A stretch of DNA of 64,000 nt from positions 124,001 to 188,000 of the forward strand of contig NZ_FNBB01000001.1 of assembly GCF_900102105.1 (NCBI RefSeq), written 5' to 3'. The DNA comes from Agrobacterium pusense. Its GTDB lineage: Bacteria; Pseudomonadota; Alphaproteobacteria; Rhizobiales; Rhizobiaceae. The position numbers and the translations under genes are program-made. The notes beneath the pieces are model-generated. The model worked only from the letters and a program-made list of their open reading frames with translations, was not told the origin of the DNA and ran no database searches. Below are positions 51,143-61,185 of the stretch, one piece after another; within the stretch, counting starts at the first letter, position 1, and the number at the start of each line of letters is the position of its first letter.

Positions 51143-51658
51143 GTGGCGACTGAGGAAAACTGGAACGAGGATCTGCCCGAGGACATCAAGCGGATCGGCA
51201 ATACGATGACGCGCATGCGCATCATGATCGGCCGCCGCATCATCGGCCGCATGGCGCTTGCCAGGCTCGCTCCAGGTCTCGAACTTTCCCATATCGACGT
51301 GCTCGACATTCTGCGCCGGGCGGAGGGCGATGTGACCGTGGGCGCGATTGCCGAGGGTATGCGCATCGATCCCTCACGCGGCAGCCGTGTGGTGGCGGAT
51401 ATGGTGGGACGCGGCCTGCTGAAACGCGGCGTTTCCCAGGAAGACGGCCGCCGCAGCATCGTAGAGATCACCCCGCTCGGCACCAGTCTTTTGCAGGAGA
51501 TGCGCCGGACCAAGATGAGTGTCATCGAGGACGTGATGGATGGATGGCCCGCGGAGGATGTGGAAACATTCGCACGCCTGTTCGAACGGTTCATCGACCG
51601 TTTCGAATGCCGGCTCTCGCCCGATACAGACCTCCTGCCGGATCAGAAAAAATCATAG
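51143..51658 (+). CDS. MarR-family transcriptional regulator
   Basis: A 171-residue MarR repressor. The helices LSHIDVLDILRRAEGDVTVGAIAEGMRIDPSRGSRVVADMVGRGLLKRGVSQEDGRRSIVEITPLG (about 50-115) are the winged helix. The start appears to be GTG at 51143; no in-frame ATG is well placed upstream. It diverges from the MFS pump, and the 140-base spacer has AT-rich sequence (GCATATATATGTC) near 51052-51064 that could hold its operator. Confidence 0.83.
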   Translation: MATEENWNEDLPEDIKRIGNTMTRMRIMIGRRIIGRMALARLAPGLELSHIDVLDILRRAEGDVTVGAIAEGMRIDPSRGSRVVADMVGRGLLKRGVSQEDGRRSIVEITPLGTSLLQEMRRTKMSVIEDVMDGWPAEDVETFARLFERFIDRFECRLSPDTDLLPDQKKS

Positions 51659-51740
51659 TTGGCGCTGCGATCCACAGCTTCACTTTAAGAGGGCAAGACC
51701 GTAACTTGCCGCCATCTGACAGGTTGAAGGGGTAATTTCG

Positions 51741-52400
51741 ATGTTGACGATTTACGGTGTCTACCGTTCCCGCGCCACACGCACATTATGGCTGGCGGGC
51801 GAACTCGGCATAGCATTCAAGCATGTGCCTGTGATACAGGCCCGCCGTCTTGCCGATCCGCTGGCTGCGGATGCGCCGCTCAACACGCTGTCTCCGGACT
51901 TCCTGGCCGTCAACCCGATGGGCACCATTCCCTGCATCGAGGATGACGGCATGGTGCTTTACGAATCCATGGCCATCAATCTCTACCTCGCCCGCAAATA
52001 TGGCGGACCGCTTGCGCCGATCGATCTGAAGGAAGATGCGGCGATGCTGCAATGGTCCTTCTTTGCCGCGACCGAAGTCGAGACCAATTCGCTGAAGATT
52101 TCCTCCGCCATCGCCGAAGGCCTGTCGGAAAGCGATGCCGGCAGGGCAGTGATCGATGTTGCCAGCCGCCTGCTGAAGCGCCCCTTCCGGGTGCTGGAGC
52201 AGCATCTGTCCAGTCATGACTATCTGGTGGGCGACCGCTTTACCGTCGCCGATCTCAACGCGGCGGAAATCGTTCGTTACGCACAGGGCCACAAGCCGCT
52301 GTTCGACGCCCATCCGGCTCTGAACGCCTGGCTGGATCGTTGCCAGGCCCGCACGGCGTTCAAGACCATGTGGGATACGCGCGCGGCAGAGGCGGCCTGA
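51741..52400 (+). CDS. Glutathione S-transferase family protein
   Basis: A 219-residue GST. The thioredoxin-like domain (1-80) has the start [23 protein letters not shown] with a Ser/Arg in the glutathione-binding position, then [27 protein letters not shown]. The all-helical C-domain follows, with [16 protein letters not shown]. It detoxifies or transfers electrophiles; substrate unknown. A second GST lies on the opposite strand just downstream. Confidence 0.87.
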   Translation: MLTIYGVYRSRATRTLWLAGELGIAFKHVPVIQARRLADPLAADAPLNTLSPDFLAVNPMGTIPCIEDDGMVLYESMAINLYLARKYGGPLAPIDLKEDAAMLQWSFFAATEVETNSLKISSAIAEGLSESDAGRAVIDVASRLLKRPFRVLEQHLSSHDYLVGDRFTVADLNAAEIVRYAQGHKPLFDAHPALNAWLDRCQARTAFKTMWDTRAAEAA

Positions 52401-52448
52401 GTCAAGACGCCAAGTTGCGATAGCTGGCAGACCAGCCTCCACACTCAA

Positions 52449-52535
52449 CGTCATGCTCGGGCTTGTCCCGAGCATCTGCGACCTCTGGATTTACGAGACG
52501 TGATTAGATCCTCGGGACAAGCCCGAGGATGACGA
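52449..52535. repeat. Class B intergenic palindromic element (copy 3)
   Basis: ATGCTCGGGCTTGTCCCGAGCAT and ATCCTCGGGACAAGCCCGAGGAT are two self-complementary hairpins that also pair with each other, 87 bases in all. It lies between two convergent GST genes, where it may end both transcripts. Confidence 0.78.
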
Positions 52536-52545
52536 AGTGAGCCTT

Positions 52546-53166
52546 TCAGCCCCTCTCCCCCGCGAGCGCGCGCTGGACCGCCGGCCGGTCGTTCATGCGG
52601 CGAAAGTGGTCGTGCACCTTGGGGAAACGGGCAATATCCACGCCGTCGCTTTCCAGCCATCCGGACATGACGAAAAGATAGGGATCGGCCACGGAATAGG
52701 CAGTGCCGAGAACCCATGGGCCACGCAGCATGCCGTGCTCGATCAGTTCGAAGCATTCACCCATGGTCTGCGGCACCTTGGCCTTCATATCCTCAAGCGA
52801 GCTCTCCTTGCTCGCCCAGCGACTGCCGCGCCGGCCGTGGGCATGGGCGACATGCACCGTCGAAGAAATGAAGGCGTTGAAGGACTGCATCAACGCGAAT
52901 TCGAAGGGATCGTCGAGCGGCGCGAGTTTCTTCTCGGGCGCCATCTGGGCGATGAAGGCGAGGATGGCCGGCGTCTCCGTCAGCACGCCGCTTTCCGTCG
53001 CCAGCGCCGGCACGCGGCCCTTGGGATTGATCTTTAAAAATGCCTCGGAGCGTTGCTCGCCTTCCGCGAAATTGACGCGGTGGGCCTTGTAAGGCAGGCC
53101 GGATTCCTCAAGCACGATATGGCTGGCGCGGGAGCAGGAACCGGGGGAGAAAAACAATGTGAACAT
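52546..53166 (-). CDS. Glutathione S-transferase family protein
   Basis: A 206-residue GST of the beta/Gst-like group. The start LFFSPGSCSRASHIVLEESGLPY contains Ser-Cys-Ser at the active-site loop; NPKGRVPALATESGVLTETPAILAFIAQM completes the thioredoxin-like domain, and YSVADPYLFVMSGWL is the N-capping region of the C-domain. The Cys suggests beta-class chemistry. The ATG at 53166 is chosen for family fit. Confidence 0.87.
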   Translation of the reverse strand: MFTLFFSPGSCSRASHIVLEESGLPYKAHRVNFAEGEQRSEAFLKINPKGRVPALATESGVLTETPAILAFIAQMAPEKKLAPLDDPFEFALMQSFNAFISSTVHVAHAHGRRGSRWASKESSLEDMKAKVPQTMGECFELIEHGMLRGPWVLGTAYSVADPYLFVMSGWLESDGVDIARFPKVHDHFRRMNDRPAVQRALAGERG

Positions 53167-53300
53167 GGATATGCGACCTCCAAAGCAATGAAGCGCCCGC
53201 TTCTTCCTCATGCGGACACCGCCCCGCGAGGGCCATGGGCTGGCCGTCACGTGCGGGGCGTGTCATCATCGTGCCGGCAAACGGCCGCGTCAAAGGTTAT

Positions 53301-54299
53301 TTAGAGACCGACGACCCTGATATCGCCGACATGGATGCCGTTCCAGTTCCGCATCTGCCGGTTCGCCATGCCGCTCAGCGCCTGCTGTTCGGCGCTGCCT
53401 TCATCGAAATAGCGGGCGAGCAATGCCGAAACCATGGCTTCCGCCGCACGCGTCGTGCCGTCTTCGCATTTCACCGCCATGGCGATGCCCTTTTCCGGCA
53501 GGGCCGCGACGAAGACGCCCTCCGCGCCGGTCTTGGCGAAAATCTTGCCCGGCGCGATCTGCATCAGCTTCGTGCAGGCGCGGCCGGTGCCTGCCACATA
53601 AAAGGGTTCTGCCATGCAGGCCTCCATGAGCCGGCGCGAGGCGCTCGCCCGGCCGGCTTCCAGCCCCCTGCCCGTCGCCATCTTTGCGAAACCATGTGCC
53701 AGCCCTTTGAGCGGCACCGCATAGGTCGGGATGGAGCAGCCGTCCACGCCGCAATTGTCGTGACCCAGCGCAGCACCCGTCAGGCTCTCCATCGTCGCGC
53801 GGATTTCCTGCTGCAGCGGGTGGTCATAACCGACATAGCCCTTGGGGTCCGTTCCGGTATGACAGCAGGCGCAGATGAAGCCTGAATGTTTACCGGAGCA
53901 ATTATTGTGAAGCGCCGTCGGCTTTTCCAGCGTGCGGGCCTGATGGATGATGGTTTTCTGGTCGGAGGACCAGTGCGCGCCGCATTCCAGCGTATCCACA
54001 TCCCTGCCCGCCTTGGCGAGCATAGAAGCGGCAAGTTCCACATGTGCGTCCTCGCCGGAATGAGAAGAACAGGCAAGCGCCAGCTCGCGGCTGCCGAAAC
54101 CATAGGCGTCCGCGGCACCGCTTTCCACCAGCGGCAGGGCCTGCATGGCCTTGCAGGCCGAACGCGGGAAGATGCCACGTTCCAGATCTCCCGTGGAAAA
54201 CAGCACGCCGCCATCGCCATCCACCACCACCGCAAGGCCCCTGTGGCGGCTTTCCACGAGATTGCCCCTGACGACTTCGACGGTAACGGAATTGTTCAT
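53301..54299 (-). CDS. L-asparaginase, Rhizobium etli-type (PF06089)
   Basis: A 332-residue asparaginase of the family defined by R. etli ReAV, unrelated to E. coli AnsA/B. Two Ser-Lys sites are recognisable: Ser47-X2-Lys50 (FPRSACK) and Ser79 (ACSSHSGE); Cys134 and Lys137 (NNCSGKHSG) match the zinc-site residues of ReAV. It hydrolyses Asn to Asp and ammonia in the cytoplasm. Asparagine catabolism is a carbon and nitrogen source in rhizobia. It diverges from the DUF3750 gene. Confidence 0.87.
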   Translation of the reverse strand: MNNSVTVEVVRGNLVESRHRGLAVVVDGDGGVLFSTGDLERGIFPRSACKAMQALPLVESGAADAYGFGSRELALACSSHSGEDAHVELAASMLAKAGRDVDTLECGAHWSSDQKTIIHQARTLEKPTALHNNCSGKHSGFICACCHTGTDPKGYVGYDHPLQQEIRATMESLTGAALGHDNCGVDGCSIPTYAVPLKGLAHGFAKMATGRGLEAGRASASRRLMEACMAEPFYVAGTGRACTKLMQIAPGKIFAKTGAEGVFVAALPEKGIAMAVKCEDGTTRAAEAMVSALLARYFDEGSAEQQALSGMANRQMRNWNGIHVGDIRVVGL

Positions 54300-54372
54300 T
54301 CTCTCAGCCTCAAAAAATTCTGATTTTATGTTGTTGATACCGCAATTGATTTTTCGATGCACGGGGCCATCA

Positions 54373-55125
54373 GTGAAATTTGCAAAACGTCTGCTGCTGG
54401 CGATTGCCATCATCTACCTGCTGCCGGCACTGACATCTGCGGGGCTGTGGGCCATGAAGGACCATCCGCGCGGCTGGAATGCCGCCAGATGGTCATCGTC
54501 AGGCATGCTGCCGGCGGCTTCGAGCGACGGGCAAGCCGCCGTCTACGTCTTTTCCGCCATGACCGGCGGCTTCAAGGGCTCGGTTGCCAGCCACGCCTGG
54601 GTCGTTCTGAAAAAGCCGGGCGCTACGAGCTATGACCGTTATGACAAGGTGGGCTGGGGCACGCCGATCCGCCATAATGGATATGCGGCGGACGCCTATT
54701 GGTATTCCAACATGCCGCGCCAGGTGGTGGCCATTCACGGCGCAGAGGCGGAAAAGCTGATCCCCAAGATCGAGGCGGCGATTGCCGACTATCCCTATGG
54801 CAAGCCGGGCGGCTATCGCATCTATCCCGGGCCGAACTCCAACACCTTCGTCGCCCATGTGCTGCGCAGCGTGCCCGAACTCGGCGTCGTGTTGCCGCCG
54901 GACGCGGTCGGCCGCGACTATCTGCCGGACGGTGCATTTTACCACGTCGCCGACGACTGGAAGGATGCGAGCGTTTCGCTCGGCGGCCTGTTCGGCATTT
55001 CGGCGGGTGCGCGCAGCGGCTTCGAGATCAACTTCCTCGGTCTCGTGGCCGGCATCGATCTCGCCCGGCCGGGCGTGAAGATACCGGGGCTCGGTTATTT
55101 CGGCGTAGCGGGCATCAGGGCTTGA
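54373..55125 (+). CDS. DUF3750 membrane-anchored protein
   Basis: A 250-residue protein of DUF3750. One N-terminal helix (KRLLLAIAIIYLLPALTSAGLWAM) is followed by a conserved domain with HAWVVLKK, YDRYDKVGWGTPIRHNGYAADAYWYSNMP, GYRIYPGPNSNTFVAHVLRSVPELGV and FEINFLGLVAGIDLARPGVKIPGLG. The NTF and HAW patterns suggest a cysteine-peptidase-like (NlpC/P60 or amidase) fold, but the catalytic Cys is not obvious. The start is GTG at 54373; an ATG at 54328 has no binding site. Confidence 0.7.
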   Translation: MKFAKRLLLAIAIIYLLPALTSAGLWAMKDHPRGWNAARWSSSGMLPAASSDGQAAVYVFSAMTGGFKGSVASHAWVVLKKPGATSYDRYDKVGWGTPIRHNGYAADAYWYSNMPRQVVAIHGAEAEKLIPKIEAAIADYPYGKPGGYRIYPGPNSNTFVAHVLRSVPELGVVLPPDAVGRDYLPDGAFYHVADDWKDASVSLGGLFGISAGARSGFEINFLGLVAGIDLARPGVKIPGLGYFGVAGIRA

Positions 55126-55129
55126 GCCA

Positions 55130-56473
55130 TCACGTTTCAGTGGCCTGAGCGGCGCGTCTGGCGCGGATGCTCTGGGCGATGAAGACCCGTGACAGGCCGT
55201 GATAAAGCGGTTCGCGAGAAAAGAGCCGAGACGTCAGATATCCCAGCATCGATGCGGCCATGATGGGCATGACGCCTTCATGATTGCCGGTCATTTCGAG
55301 GATGATGACAAAGGCTGTCATCGGCGCCTGCACAACGCCGGCAAAATAACCCGCCATGCCGACGATGGCGCCAAGGCCGATGCTGGTGCCGAGCAAGCTC
55401 GCCATGGTGCTGCCGAAACCCGCACCGACCGACAGCGACGGCGCGAAAATGCCGCCGGGGATGCCCGACATCATGGCAAGGAAAGTCGCCGCCAGTTTTT
55501 CGATGAAGAAGAACGACGGTGCGGCTTGCCCCTCTATCGCCGCACGGGCCTGCTCGTAACCGGTTCCGAAGGTCGCGCCGCTTGTTGCGATGCCGAGGAT
55601 GGCGGAAGCAAGGCCGCAGGCGGCGGCAACCGCCAGCATTCGCTTCAGGGGCATGGTCTGGGCGAAACGGCGGATACGTGCAGAGAGGCGCAACGCACCA
55701 GCGCTGAAAAGAGCGCCAAATGCACCACCGCCGACACCGCAGACAAGCACGAGCAGCCAGTCCATTGTCGTTTTCGCCATGACCGAGCTGGTGCCGAAAT
55801 AGGTATAGCTGCCGACCAGAGCCAGCGATGCAAGGCCCGACAGGATGACGGCCGTCAGCACAAGGCCGTTGGCGCGGGATTCATAAGTCTTACTCATCTC
55901 CTCGATGGCAAAGACAATGCCTGCGAGCGGCGTGTTGAAGGCCGCCGCAATGCCCGCGGCCGAACCGGCTAGGATGAGACCCTTGGCCTGCGCCATGCCG
56001 CCCCAGCGAGCGGCCTGCAGCATGATCGAGGCCCCCACCTGAACCGTCGGCCCCTCACGGCCAATCGACGCGCCGGAGAGCAGACCGGCGACGGTGAGCA
56101 CCACCTTGCCAAAAGCAAGCTTCAGCGACAGAAGCCGCGAACGATCCGCATCATCCCGCAGGTGCCGGGCGGCGATGGCCTGCGGAATGCCGCTACCGCC
56201 GGCATTGGGGAAAACCGTGATCGCGAGCCAGGCGCAGAGCGTAAAGCCGAGCGGCGTGATGATGAGCGGCAGCAGAAACGCCCATTCGCCTGAGGACGTG
56301 GCCGCGAAGAAGAGGTGCTGGGCGCGATCCGCTGCCCAAGCGAAACCGACGCTGATAAGGCCAACTGCAATAGCGCCAATCCAGAAAACCGCCCTTGGCT
56401 TCCAAATCCGCCATGAACCCCAGACAACACGGGAACGGCGGAGCATTTTCAGCTTCTTGTAATCGACGGGCAT
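55130..56473 (-). CDS. ClC-family chloride channel/transporter
   Basis: A 447-residue membrane protein of the ClC family. The selectivity motifs are GGSGIPQA, SIGREGPTVQVGA with the gating Glu, and GGIFAPSLSVGAGFG; AAFNTPLAGIVFAIEEMSKTY is also typical. It carries no C-terminal CBS domains. It may act as a Cl-/H+ antiporter in acid resistance or a fluoride-type exporter; the GREGPTVQ motif favours the Cl- type. Its stop is four bases downstream of the DUF3750 stop, convergent. Confidence 0.9.
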   Translation of the reverse strand: MPVDYKKLKMLRRSRVVWGSWRIWKPRAVFWIGAIAVGLISVGFAWAADRAQHLFFAATSSGEWAFLLPLIITPLGFTLCAWLAITVFPNAGGSGIPQAIAARHLRDDADRSRLLSLKLAFGKVVLTVAGLLSGASIGREGPTVQVGASIMLQAARWGGMAQAKGLILAGSAAGIAAAFNTPLAGIVFAIEEMSKTYESRANGLVLTAVILSGLASLALVGSYTYFGTSSVMAKTTMDWLLVLVCGVGGGAFGALFSAGALRLSARIRRFAQTMPLKRMLAVAAACGLASAILGIATSGATFGTGYEQARAAIEGQAAPSFFFIEKLAATFLAMMSGIPGGIFAPSLSVGAGFGSTMASLLGTSIGLGAIVGMAGYFAGVVQAPMTAFVIILEMTGNHEGVMPIMAASMLGYLTSRLFSREPLYHGLSRVFIAQSIRARRAAQATET

Positions 56474-56591
56474 GGCGATCCAGATCGGTGATTTCAGTCA
56501 TTGTCGGGCGGGAGGCCCTTTTATCGGCCTGCCAGCCGGCGATTGCAAGTTTTGCATTTGACTCGTTGCGACAGATGGCAGATGCTGCGCA

Positions 56592-56603
56592 TTGCAAATG
56601 CAA
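56592..56603. promoter_or_regulatory. Inverted repeat upstream of the ParD-like gene
   Basis: TTGCAAATGCAA (arms TTGCA/TGCAA) lies 16 bases before the ATG at 56620, with two further TTGCA copies at 56543 and 56552. It is a likely autorepression site for the antitoxin. Confidence 0.5.
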
Positions 56604-56619
56604 CGCATGGAGAGACAAG

Positions 56620-56892
56620 ATGAAAACCGCAACTTTGCCTTCGCTGCGTGTAACGGCGGATTTCCGCGAGGCGGCAGAAAGCGTACTGAAGGACGGCGAG
56701 ACGCTATCGTCATTTGTCGAGGATTCGGTCCGTAGGCAGGTGCAAATCCGCAAATCGCAGGCGGAGTTCATTGCGCGGGGGCTGGCGTCGCTTGAGGAAT
56801 CCAGACGCACAGGAATCTTTTATTCAGCTGAGGAAGTGCATGCGGAACTACGCGCTATGCTGGCGGCCAAAAAGGTCGAGCGTAACAAATGA
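56620..56892 (+). CDS. ParD-like antitoxin (ribbon-helix-helix)
   Basis: A 90-residue protein. LPSLRVTADFREAAESVLKDGETLSSFVEDSVRRQVQIRKSQAEFIARGLASLEESRRTG fits the YlcI/ParD antitoxin group, with a ribbon-helix-helix N-terminus and a toxin-binding helix. It overlaps the toxin gene by four bases (ATGA). The start at 56620 follows a good AGAGACAAG region. The pair lies between the ClC and betA genes. Confidence 0.82.
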   Translation: MKTATLPSLRVTADFREAAESVLKDGETLSSFVEDSVRRQVQIRKSQAEFIARGLASLEESRRTGIFYSAEEVHAELRAMLAAKKVERNK

Positions 56893-57188
56893 CATTCAAG
56901 CTCCGGTACACAATTGCAGCCAGAGCGGATATAACGAGACTATACAATTTTCTACTGGAGAAGGATTTTTCGACGGCGGAGAAAGCTATTGATCGGATTA
57001 TTGCCACCGTCGATGGACTGAGCGAGTTTCCCTTCGCCACACGCAAAGCACCGGGAGAGAACGCGCTCTTAAGGGAACTGCTCATTCCGTTTGGGTCCTC
57101 TGGTTACATCGCCCTCATTCAAATCGAAGATGCCGAAACGGTCTCCATCCTCGCGATCCGCCACCAGCGCGAGGACGATTACTATTGA
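56889..57188 (+). CDS. RelE/ParE-family toxin
   Basis: A 99-residue RelE/ParE-like toxin: LRYTIAARADITRLYNFLLEKDFSTAEKAIDRIIATVDGLSEFPFATRKAPGENALLRELLIPFGSSGYIALIQIEDAETVSILAIRHQREDDYY. ParE members inhibit gyrase, RelE members cleave mRNA; the sequence is closer to ParE. The stop is three bases before the betA stop on the opposite strand. Confidence 0.84.
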   Translation: MTFKLRYTIAARADITRLYNFLLEKDFSTAEKAIDRIIATVDGLSEFPFATRKAPGENALLRELLIPFGSSGYIALIQIEDAETVSILAIRHQREDDYY

Positions 57189-57191
57189 CCT

Positions 57192-58841
57192 TCACCGGTC
57201 GCTGACGGCGGCGCGCGGGTTTACCCACGGCTCCTGATTGGAGCGCGGCAGTGGGGTTTTGCCGAGAATGTGGTCCGCGGCCTTTTCGCCCGTCATGATC
57301 GAGGGGCCGTTGAGATTACCATAGGTCACGTGCGGGAAGATCGAGCTGTCTGCTACGCGCAGGCCCTCGACACCGATCACGCGGCATTCGGGATCGACAA
57401 CCGCCATCGGGTCGTTTCTGTCGCCCATGCGGCAGGTGCCGCAGGGGTGGTAAGCGCTTTCCAGATGCTCGCGCAGGAAGGCATCGATCTGCTCATCGGT
57501 CTCGATATTTTCACCGGGCTGGATTTCCGGGCCACGGAATTCGTCGAATGCTTTCTGGCCAAAAATTTCGCGCGTGAGGCGCACGCAGTGGCGGAATTTC
57601 TCCCAATCCTCGGGGTGGCTCATATAGTTGAAACGAATGACCGGCTCATCTGAGGGATCCGCGGAGCGCAGGGTGACGTTGCCGCGCGATTTCGACAGGT
57701 TGTAGCCGACATGCGCCTGGAAACCATGGCTTTTCGCCGCCGCCTTGCCGTCATAGGAGATGGCGACGGGCAGGAAATGATACTGGATGTCAGGTTGCTT
57801 GAGCCCGGGGGCGGAGCGCAGGAAGGCGCACGCCTCGAACTGGTTGGAAGCACCGAGGCCGCCTTTCGACAGCAGCCATTGCGCACCGGCCACACCCTGC
57901 CAGAACCACGGAAGCCACGAATAAAGCGAGACCGGCTTGGTGGAGACCTGCTGGAAATAAAACTCCATATGGTCCTGGAGATTGGCGCCGACGCCGGGGC
58001 GATCCGCCTTCACCTCAATGCCCATGTCTTTCAGATGCGCGGCGGGGCCGATGCCCGAGAGCATCAGCAGCTTCGGCGAATTGAAGGAGGAGGCCGAAAC
58101 GATGACCTCGCGACCGGCCTTGATGGTCTCCACCACACCCCTGCGCTCGATCTCGACTCCCACGGCGCGGCCGTTCTCGATGACCACCTTGCGGGCAAAA
58201 CCGTTGACCAGCGTGACATTGCCGCGCTTCAGCGCCGGTTTGAGATAGGCATTGGCGGCGGACCAGCGACGGCCATTGTGAATGGTCTGCTCCATCAGGC
58301 CGAAACCTTCCTGTTTGGAGCCGTTATAGTCATCCGTCAGTTCAAACCCCGCTTGGGCGCCGGCCTGAATGAAGGCGTGGAACAGAGGGTTGTTGACCGG
58401 CCCGCGCTGCACATGCAGCGGCCCATCCGTGCCACGCCAGCCTTCCTCGCCGCCATGGCTATGTTCCATGCGCTTGAAATAAGGCAGCACATCCGCATAG
58501 GCCCAGCCCTGCGCGCCGAGCTCTTCCCAGCGATTGAAATCCTCGGCATGGCCGCGCACGTAAACGAGACCGTTAATGGAGGAGGAGCCGCCGATGACCT
58601 TGCCACGCGGGGCGGTGATGCGGCGATTATTGAGATTGGGCTCGGGTTCGGAGAGATAACCCCAATTGTAGCGCTTCATGCTCATCGGCCAGGCGAGAGC
58701 CGCCGGCATCTGGATGAAGGGGCCGAAATCGGAACCGCCGGCCTCTATGACGATGACGGAATAGCGACCATCTTCCGACAGGCGGTAGGCGATGGCGGAC
58801 CCTGCGGAGCCGGAGCCGACGATGACGTAATCTGCTTGCAT
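57192..58841 (-). CDS. betA: Choline dehydrogenase
   Basis: FAD-dependent GMC-family oxidoreductase that oxidises choline to betaine aldehyde, 549 residues. The dinucleotide motif [21 protein letters not shown] is at 4-24, [25 protein letters not shown] (about 80-103) the GMC signature 1, and [18 protein letters not shown] (about 253-270) signature 2; the catalytic His-Asn pair lies in [13 protein letters not shown] and [18 protein letters not shown]. It is the last gene of betI-betB-betA. Together with choWV it lets choline serve as osmoprotectant or nutrient. Confidence 0.93.
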   Translation of the reverse strand: MQADYVIVGSGSAGSAIAYRLSEDGRYSVIVIEAGGSDFGPFIQMPAALAWPMSMKRYNWGYLSEPEPNLNNRRITAPRGKVIGGSSSINGLVYVRGHAEDFNRWEELGAQGWAYADVLPYFKRMEHSHGGEEGWRGTDGPLHVQRGPVNNPLFHAFIQAGAQAGFELTDDYNGSKQEGFGLMEQTIHNGRRWSAANAYLKPALKRGNVTLVNGFARKVVIENGRAVGVEIERRGVVETIKAGREVIVSASSFNSPKLLMLSGIGPAAHLKDMGIEVKADRPGVGANLQDHMEFYFQQVSTKPVSLYSWLPWFWQGVAGAQWLLSKGGLGASNQFEACAFLRSAPGLKQPDIQYHFLPVAISYDGKAAAKSHGFQAHVGYNLSKSRGNVTLRSADPSDEPVIRFNYMSHPEDWEKFRHCVRLTREIFGQKAFDEFRGPEIQPGENIETDEQIDAFLREHLESAYHPCGTCRMGDRNDPMAVVDPECRVIGVEGLRVADSSIFPHVTYGNLNGPSIMTGEKAADHILGKTPLPRSNQEPWVNPRAAVSDR

Positions 58842-58890
58842 TGTTGCTCTCTCCGATGAGCGGTTGTTCCGATCAATTGACTGTCAGGGG

Positions 58891-59063
58891 GTGGGTTACC
58901 CCCCTCTGCCCTGCCGGGCATCTCCCCCTCAAGGGGGAGATCGGCAAGCGGCGCTACCACCGCTCCATTCGCAAACTTTGAGATGGGCGAGACCTCGCCT
59001 CAGGTCGATCTCCCCCCCTTGAGGGGGAGATGTCCGGCAGGACAGAGGGGGGTGAACCCACCC
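58891..59063. repeat. Class C palindromic element between betB and betA
   Basis: Imperfect inverted repeat with arms of about 52 bases (GTGGGTTACCCCCCTCTGCC... and its complement), each containing a CTCCCCCTCAAGGGGGAG hairpin, around a core of about 70 bases. It separates betB from betA inside the operon and is unlike classes A and B. Confidence 0.8.
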
Positions 59064-59071
59064 ACTGAACC

Positions 59072-60553
59072 TCAATAAGGCGCTTCCACCTTCCCCGTGC
59101 TCACATAAACCGTCTTCAACTCACTATAATGCTCCAGCGCCGACGCCGAATTCTCGCGGCCGAAGCCGGATTGCTTGGAGCCACCGAAGGGGATTTCCAC
59201 CGGGCAGAGATTGTACGTATTGATCCACAGCGTGCCCGCCTCCAGCTGATCCACCACGCGGTGGGCGCGGGCGAGATCGGCGGTAAAGACGCCGCCGGCC
59301 AGCCCGAATTCGGTGGCGTTGGCGCGGGCAAGAACCTCGTCTTCATCCTCGAAATCCAGCACGCACATGACGGGCCCGAAGATTTCCTCGCGGGCGATCG
59401 TCATGTCGTCGGTCACGTCAGCGAACACGGTGGGCTGAACGTAGGCGCCCTCACCCGCGACATTGTTGGGGATGCCGCCGCCGGTGATGAGCGTCGCACC
59501 TTCCGCCTTGCCCTTTTCGATATAACCGAGAACCTTCTCCTGCTGGGCCTTGGAGACCAGCGGGCCGAGATGGGTGGCGTAATCGAGGGGATCGCCGAGG
59601 ATCATCGCTTCCGTGCGGCTTTTCAGGTTTTCAAGGAAGCGGGCCTTCGCCTTTTTCTGCACGAAGACACGCGTTCCGTTGGAGCACACCTGCCCGGAGG
59701 AGTAGAAATTGCCGAGCATCGCACCGCCGACGGCGCTTTCGATATCGGCATCATCGAAGACGATCAGCGGCGACTTGCCGCCCAGTTCCATCGTGACATG
59801 CTTCAGATGCCCGGCGGCAGCGGCGGCCACCTTGCGGCCGGTCGGCACCGAGCCAGTAAGCGAGACCTTCGCCACATCCGGGTGATTAACGAGCAGCGGC
59901 CCCGTATCACGATCCCCCTGAATGACATTGAACAAGCCTTTGGGCAGACCCGCTTCGATAAGGATTTCAGCAATCTTCAGCGCGCCGAGCGGGGTGTTTT
60001 CCGAAGGCTTGAAGACCATGGCATTGCCGGCGACGAGCGCAGGCGCGGCCTTCCAGCAGGCGATCTGCTGCGGATAGTTCCACGCGCCGATACCGACGCA
60101 GACGCCGAGCGGCACACGTTTCGTATAGGCGAAATCGCCGCCGAGCGGGATGTAATCGCCATTCAATGCGGAAGGGGCGATACCGCCGAAAAATTCGAAG
60201 GCATCCGCACCCGAGGTCGGGTCTGCGACGATGGTTTCCTGAATGGGCTTGCCCGTATCCAGGGTCTCCAGCGTCGACAACGCTTCGTTGCGCTCGCGCA
60301 TGATATCGGCGGCGCGCTTGAGGATGCGTCCCCGCGCCATGGGGCTCATTGCCGCCCATTCCTTCTGGGCGCGCTTGGCCGAGGCGATGGCACGCTCGAC
60401 AATCGCCGGCGTTGCGGCGTGAAGCCGGGCGATGATCTCGCCGGTTGCGGGGTAGATGCTCTCGAATGGCGTGCCGGCATTGTCCTCGACATAATCGCCG
60501 TCGATGAAATGCGAGGCTTTCGGCTGCGCCCTGAGCGGCGTGGCGATGGTCAT
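59072..60553 (-). CDS. betB: Betaine aldehyde dehydrogenase
   Basis: NAD(P)-dependent aldehyde dehydrogenase that converts betaine aldehyde to glycine betaine, 493 residues. The active-site Cys is in [16 protein letters not shown] (about 288) and the general-base Glu in [13 protein letters not shown] (about 254); [30 protein letters not shown] is the Asn/Lys cofactor site. [18 protein letters not shown] closes the family pattern. It lies 11 bases after betI, in one transcript. Confidence 0.94.
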   Translation of the reverse strand: MTIATPLRAQPKASHFIDGDYVEDNAGTPFESIYPATGEIIARLHAATPAIVERAIASAKRAQKEWAAMSPMARGRILKRAADIMRERNEALSTLETLDTGKPIQETIVADPTSGADAFEFFGGIAPSALNGDYIPLGGDFAYTKRVPLGVCVGIGAWNYPQQIACWKAAPALVAGNAMVFKPSENTPLGALKIAEILIEAGLPKGLFNVIQGDRDTGPLLVNHPDVAKVSLTGSVPTGRKVAAAAAGHLKHVTMELGGKSPLIVFDDADIESAVGGAMLGNFYSSGQVCSNGTRVFVQKKAKARFLENLKSRTEAMILGDPLDYATHLGPLVSKAQQEKVLGYIEKGKAEGATLITGGGIPNNVAGEGAYVQPTVFADVTDDMTIAREEIFGPVMCVLDFEDEDEVLARANATEFGLAGGVFTADLARAHRVVDQLEAGTLWINTYNLCPVEIPFGGSKQSGFGRENSASALEHYSELKTVYVSTGKVEAPY

Positions 60554-60564
60554 GTCGAAGTCTC

Positions 60565-61185
60565 CTAGAGAGTGCGGATGGACGGCTTGGCGCGCTGTCC
60601 ATCGGGAAAGGATCTGAGCTGCATGTCGAAATAATCCTCGACCAGCGCCGGTGCAGAGGCGAGGCCGAGCGGGGCGGAACGCAGGCTGTGCCTGATATAA
60701 AGCCCGTCGATGAGGGCTGCGGCCCCTTCTGCAATGCGTGCGGCATCATCGGGCGGGCAGAGCCGGTTGAGGCTTGCCATGAGGTTGGAGCGCAGGCGGC
60801 GGGAATAAATCACCAGCAGCCGGCGGGTTTCTTCCGAGCGCTGCGCCTCAACGTAAAAGGCAAGCCATGCCGCCACCGTTTCGGGCGTGAACTGGTCGCT
60901 CTGGAAGGAGACATGGACGATGGCGCTCAGCCTTTCGCGCGGGCCGGAAGCACGGGTCAGCGCCGCCACCGCATCACGCCTGAGATCACGCAGCAGGCTG
61001 CGGATGGTCTCCAGCAGGAGCTGCTGCTTGCTGCCGAAATAATGATGCGCAAGCGCCGCCGACACCCCCGCTTCCCGGGCGATGTCAGACATTGTCACAT
61101 TCAACGAGCCATGGTGGCCTATGGTGCGCAGCGCCGCATCCACGAGCGCTTTTCGGCGCAGAGGTTCCATTCCGACCTTGGGCAT
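60565..61185 (-). CDS. betI: TetR-family choline-responsive repressor
   Basis: A 206-residue BetI repressor. [62 protein letters not shown] is the characteristic N-terminal HTH, and [21 protein letters not shown]-like residues in the C-domain are family-typical. Choline relieves repression of bet genes. The operator at 61216-61235 lies 30 bases upstream. Confidence 0.95.
   Translation of the reverse strand: MPKVGMEPLRRKALVDAALRTIGHHGSLNVTMSDIAREAGVSAALAHHYFGSKQQLLLETIRSLLRDLRRDAVAALTRASGPRERLSAIVHVSFQSDQFTPETVAAWLAFYVEAQRSEETRRLLVIYSRRLRSNLMASLNRLCPPDDAARIAEGAAALIDGLYIRHSLRSAPLGLASAPALVEDYFDMQLRSFPDGQRAKPSIRTL

Noticed and set aside
59129-60568. A 479-codon plus-strand ORF across betB.
   Set aside because: Antisense to a complete aldehyde dehydrogenase; composition typical of a complementary frame.
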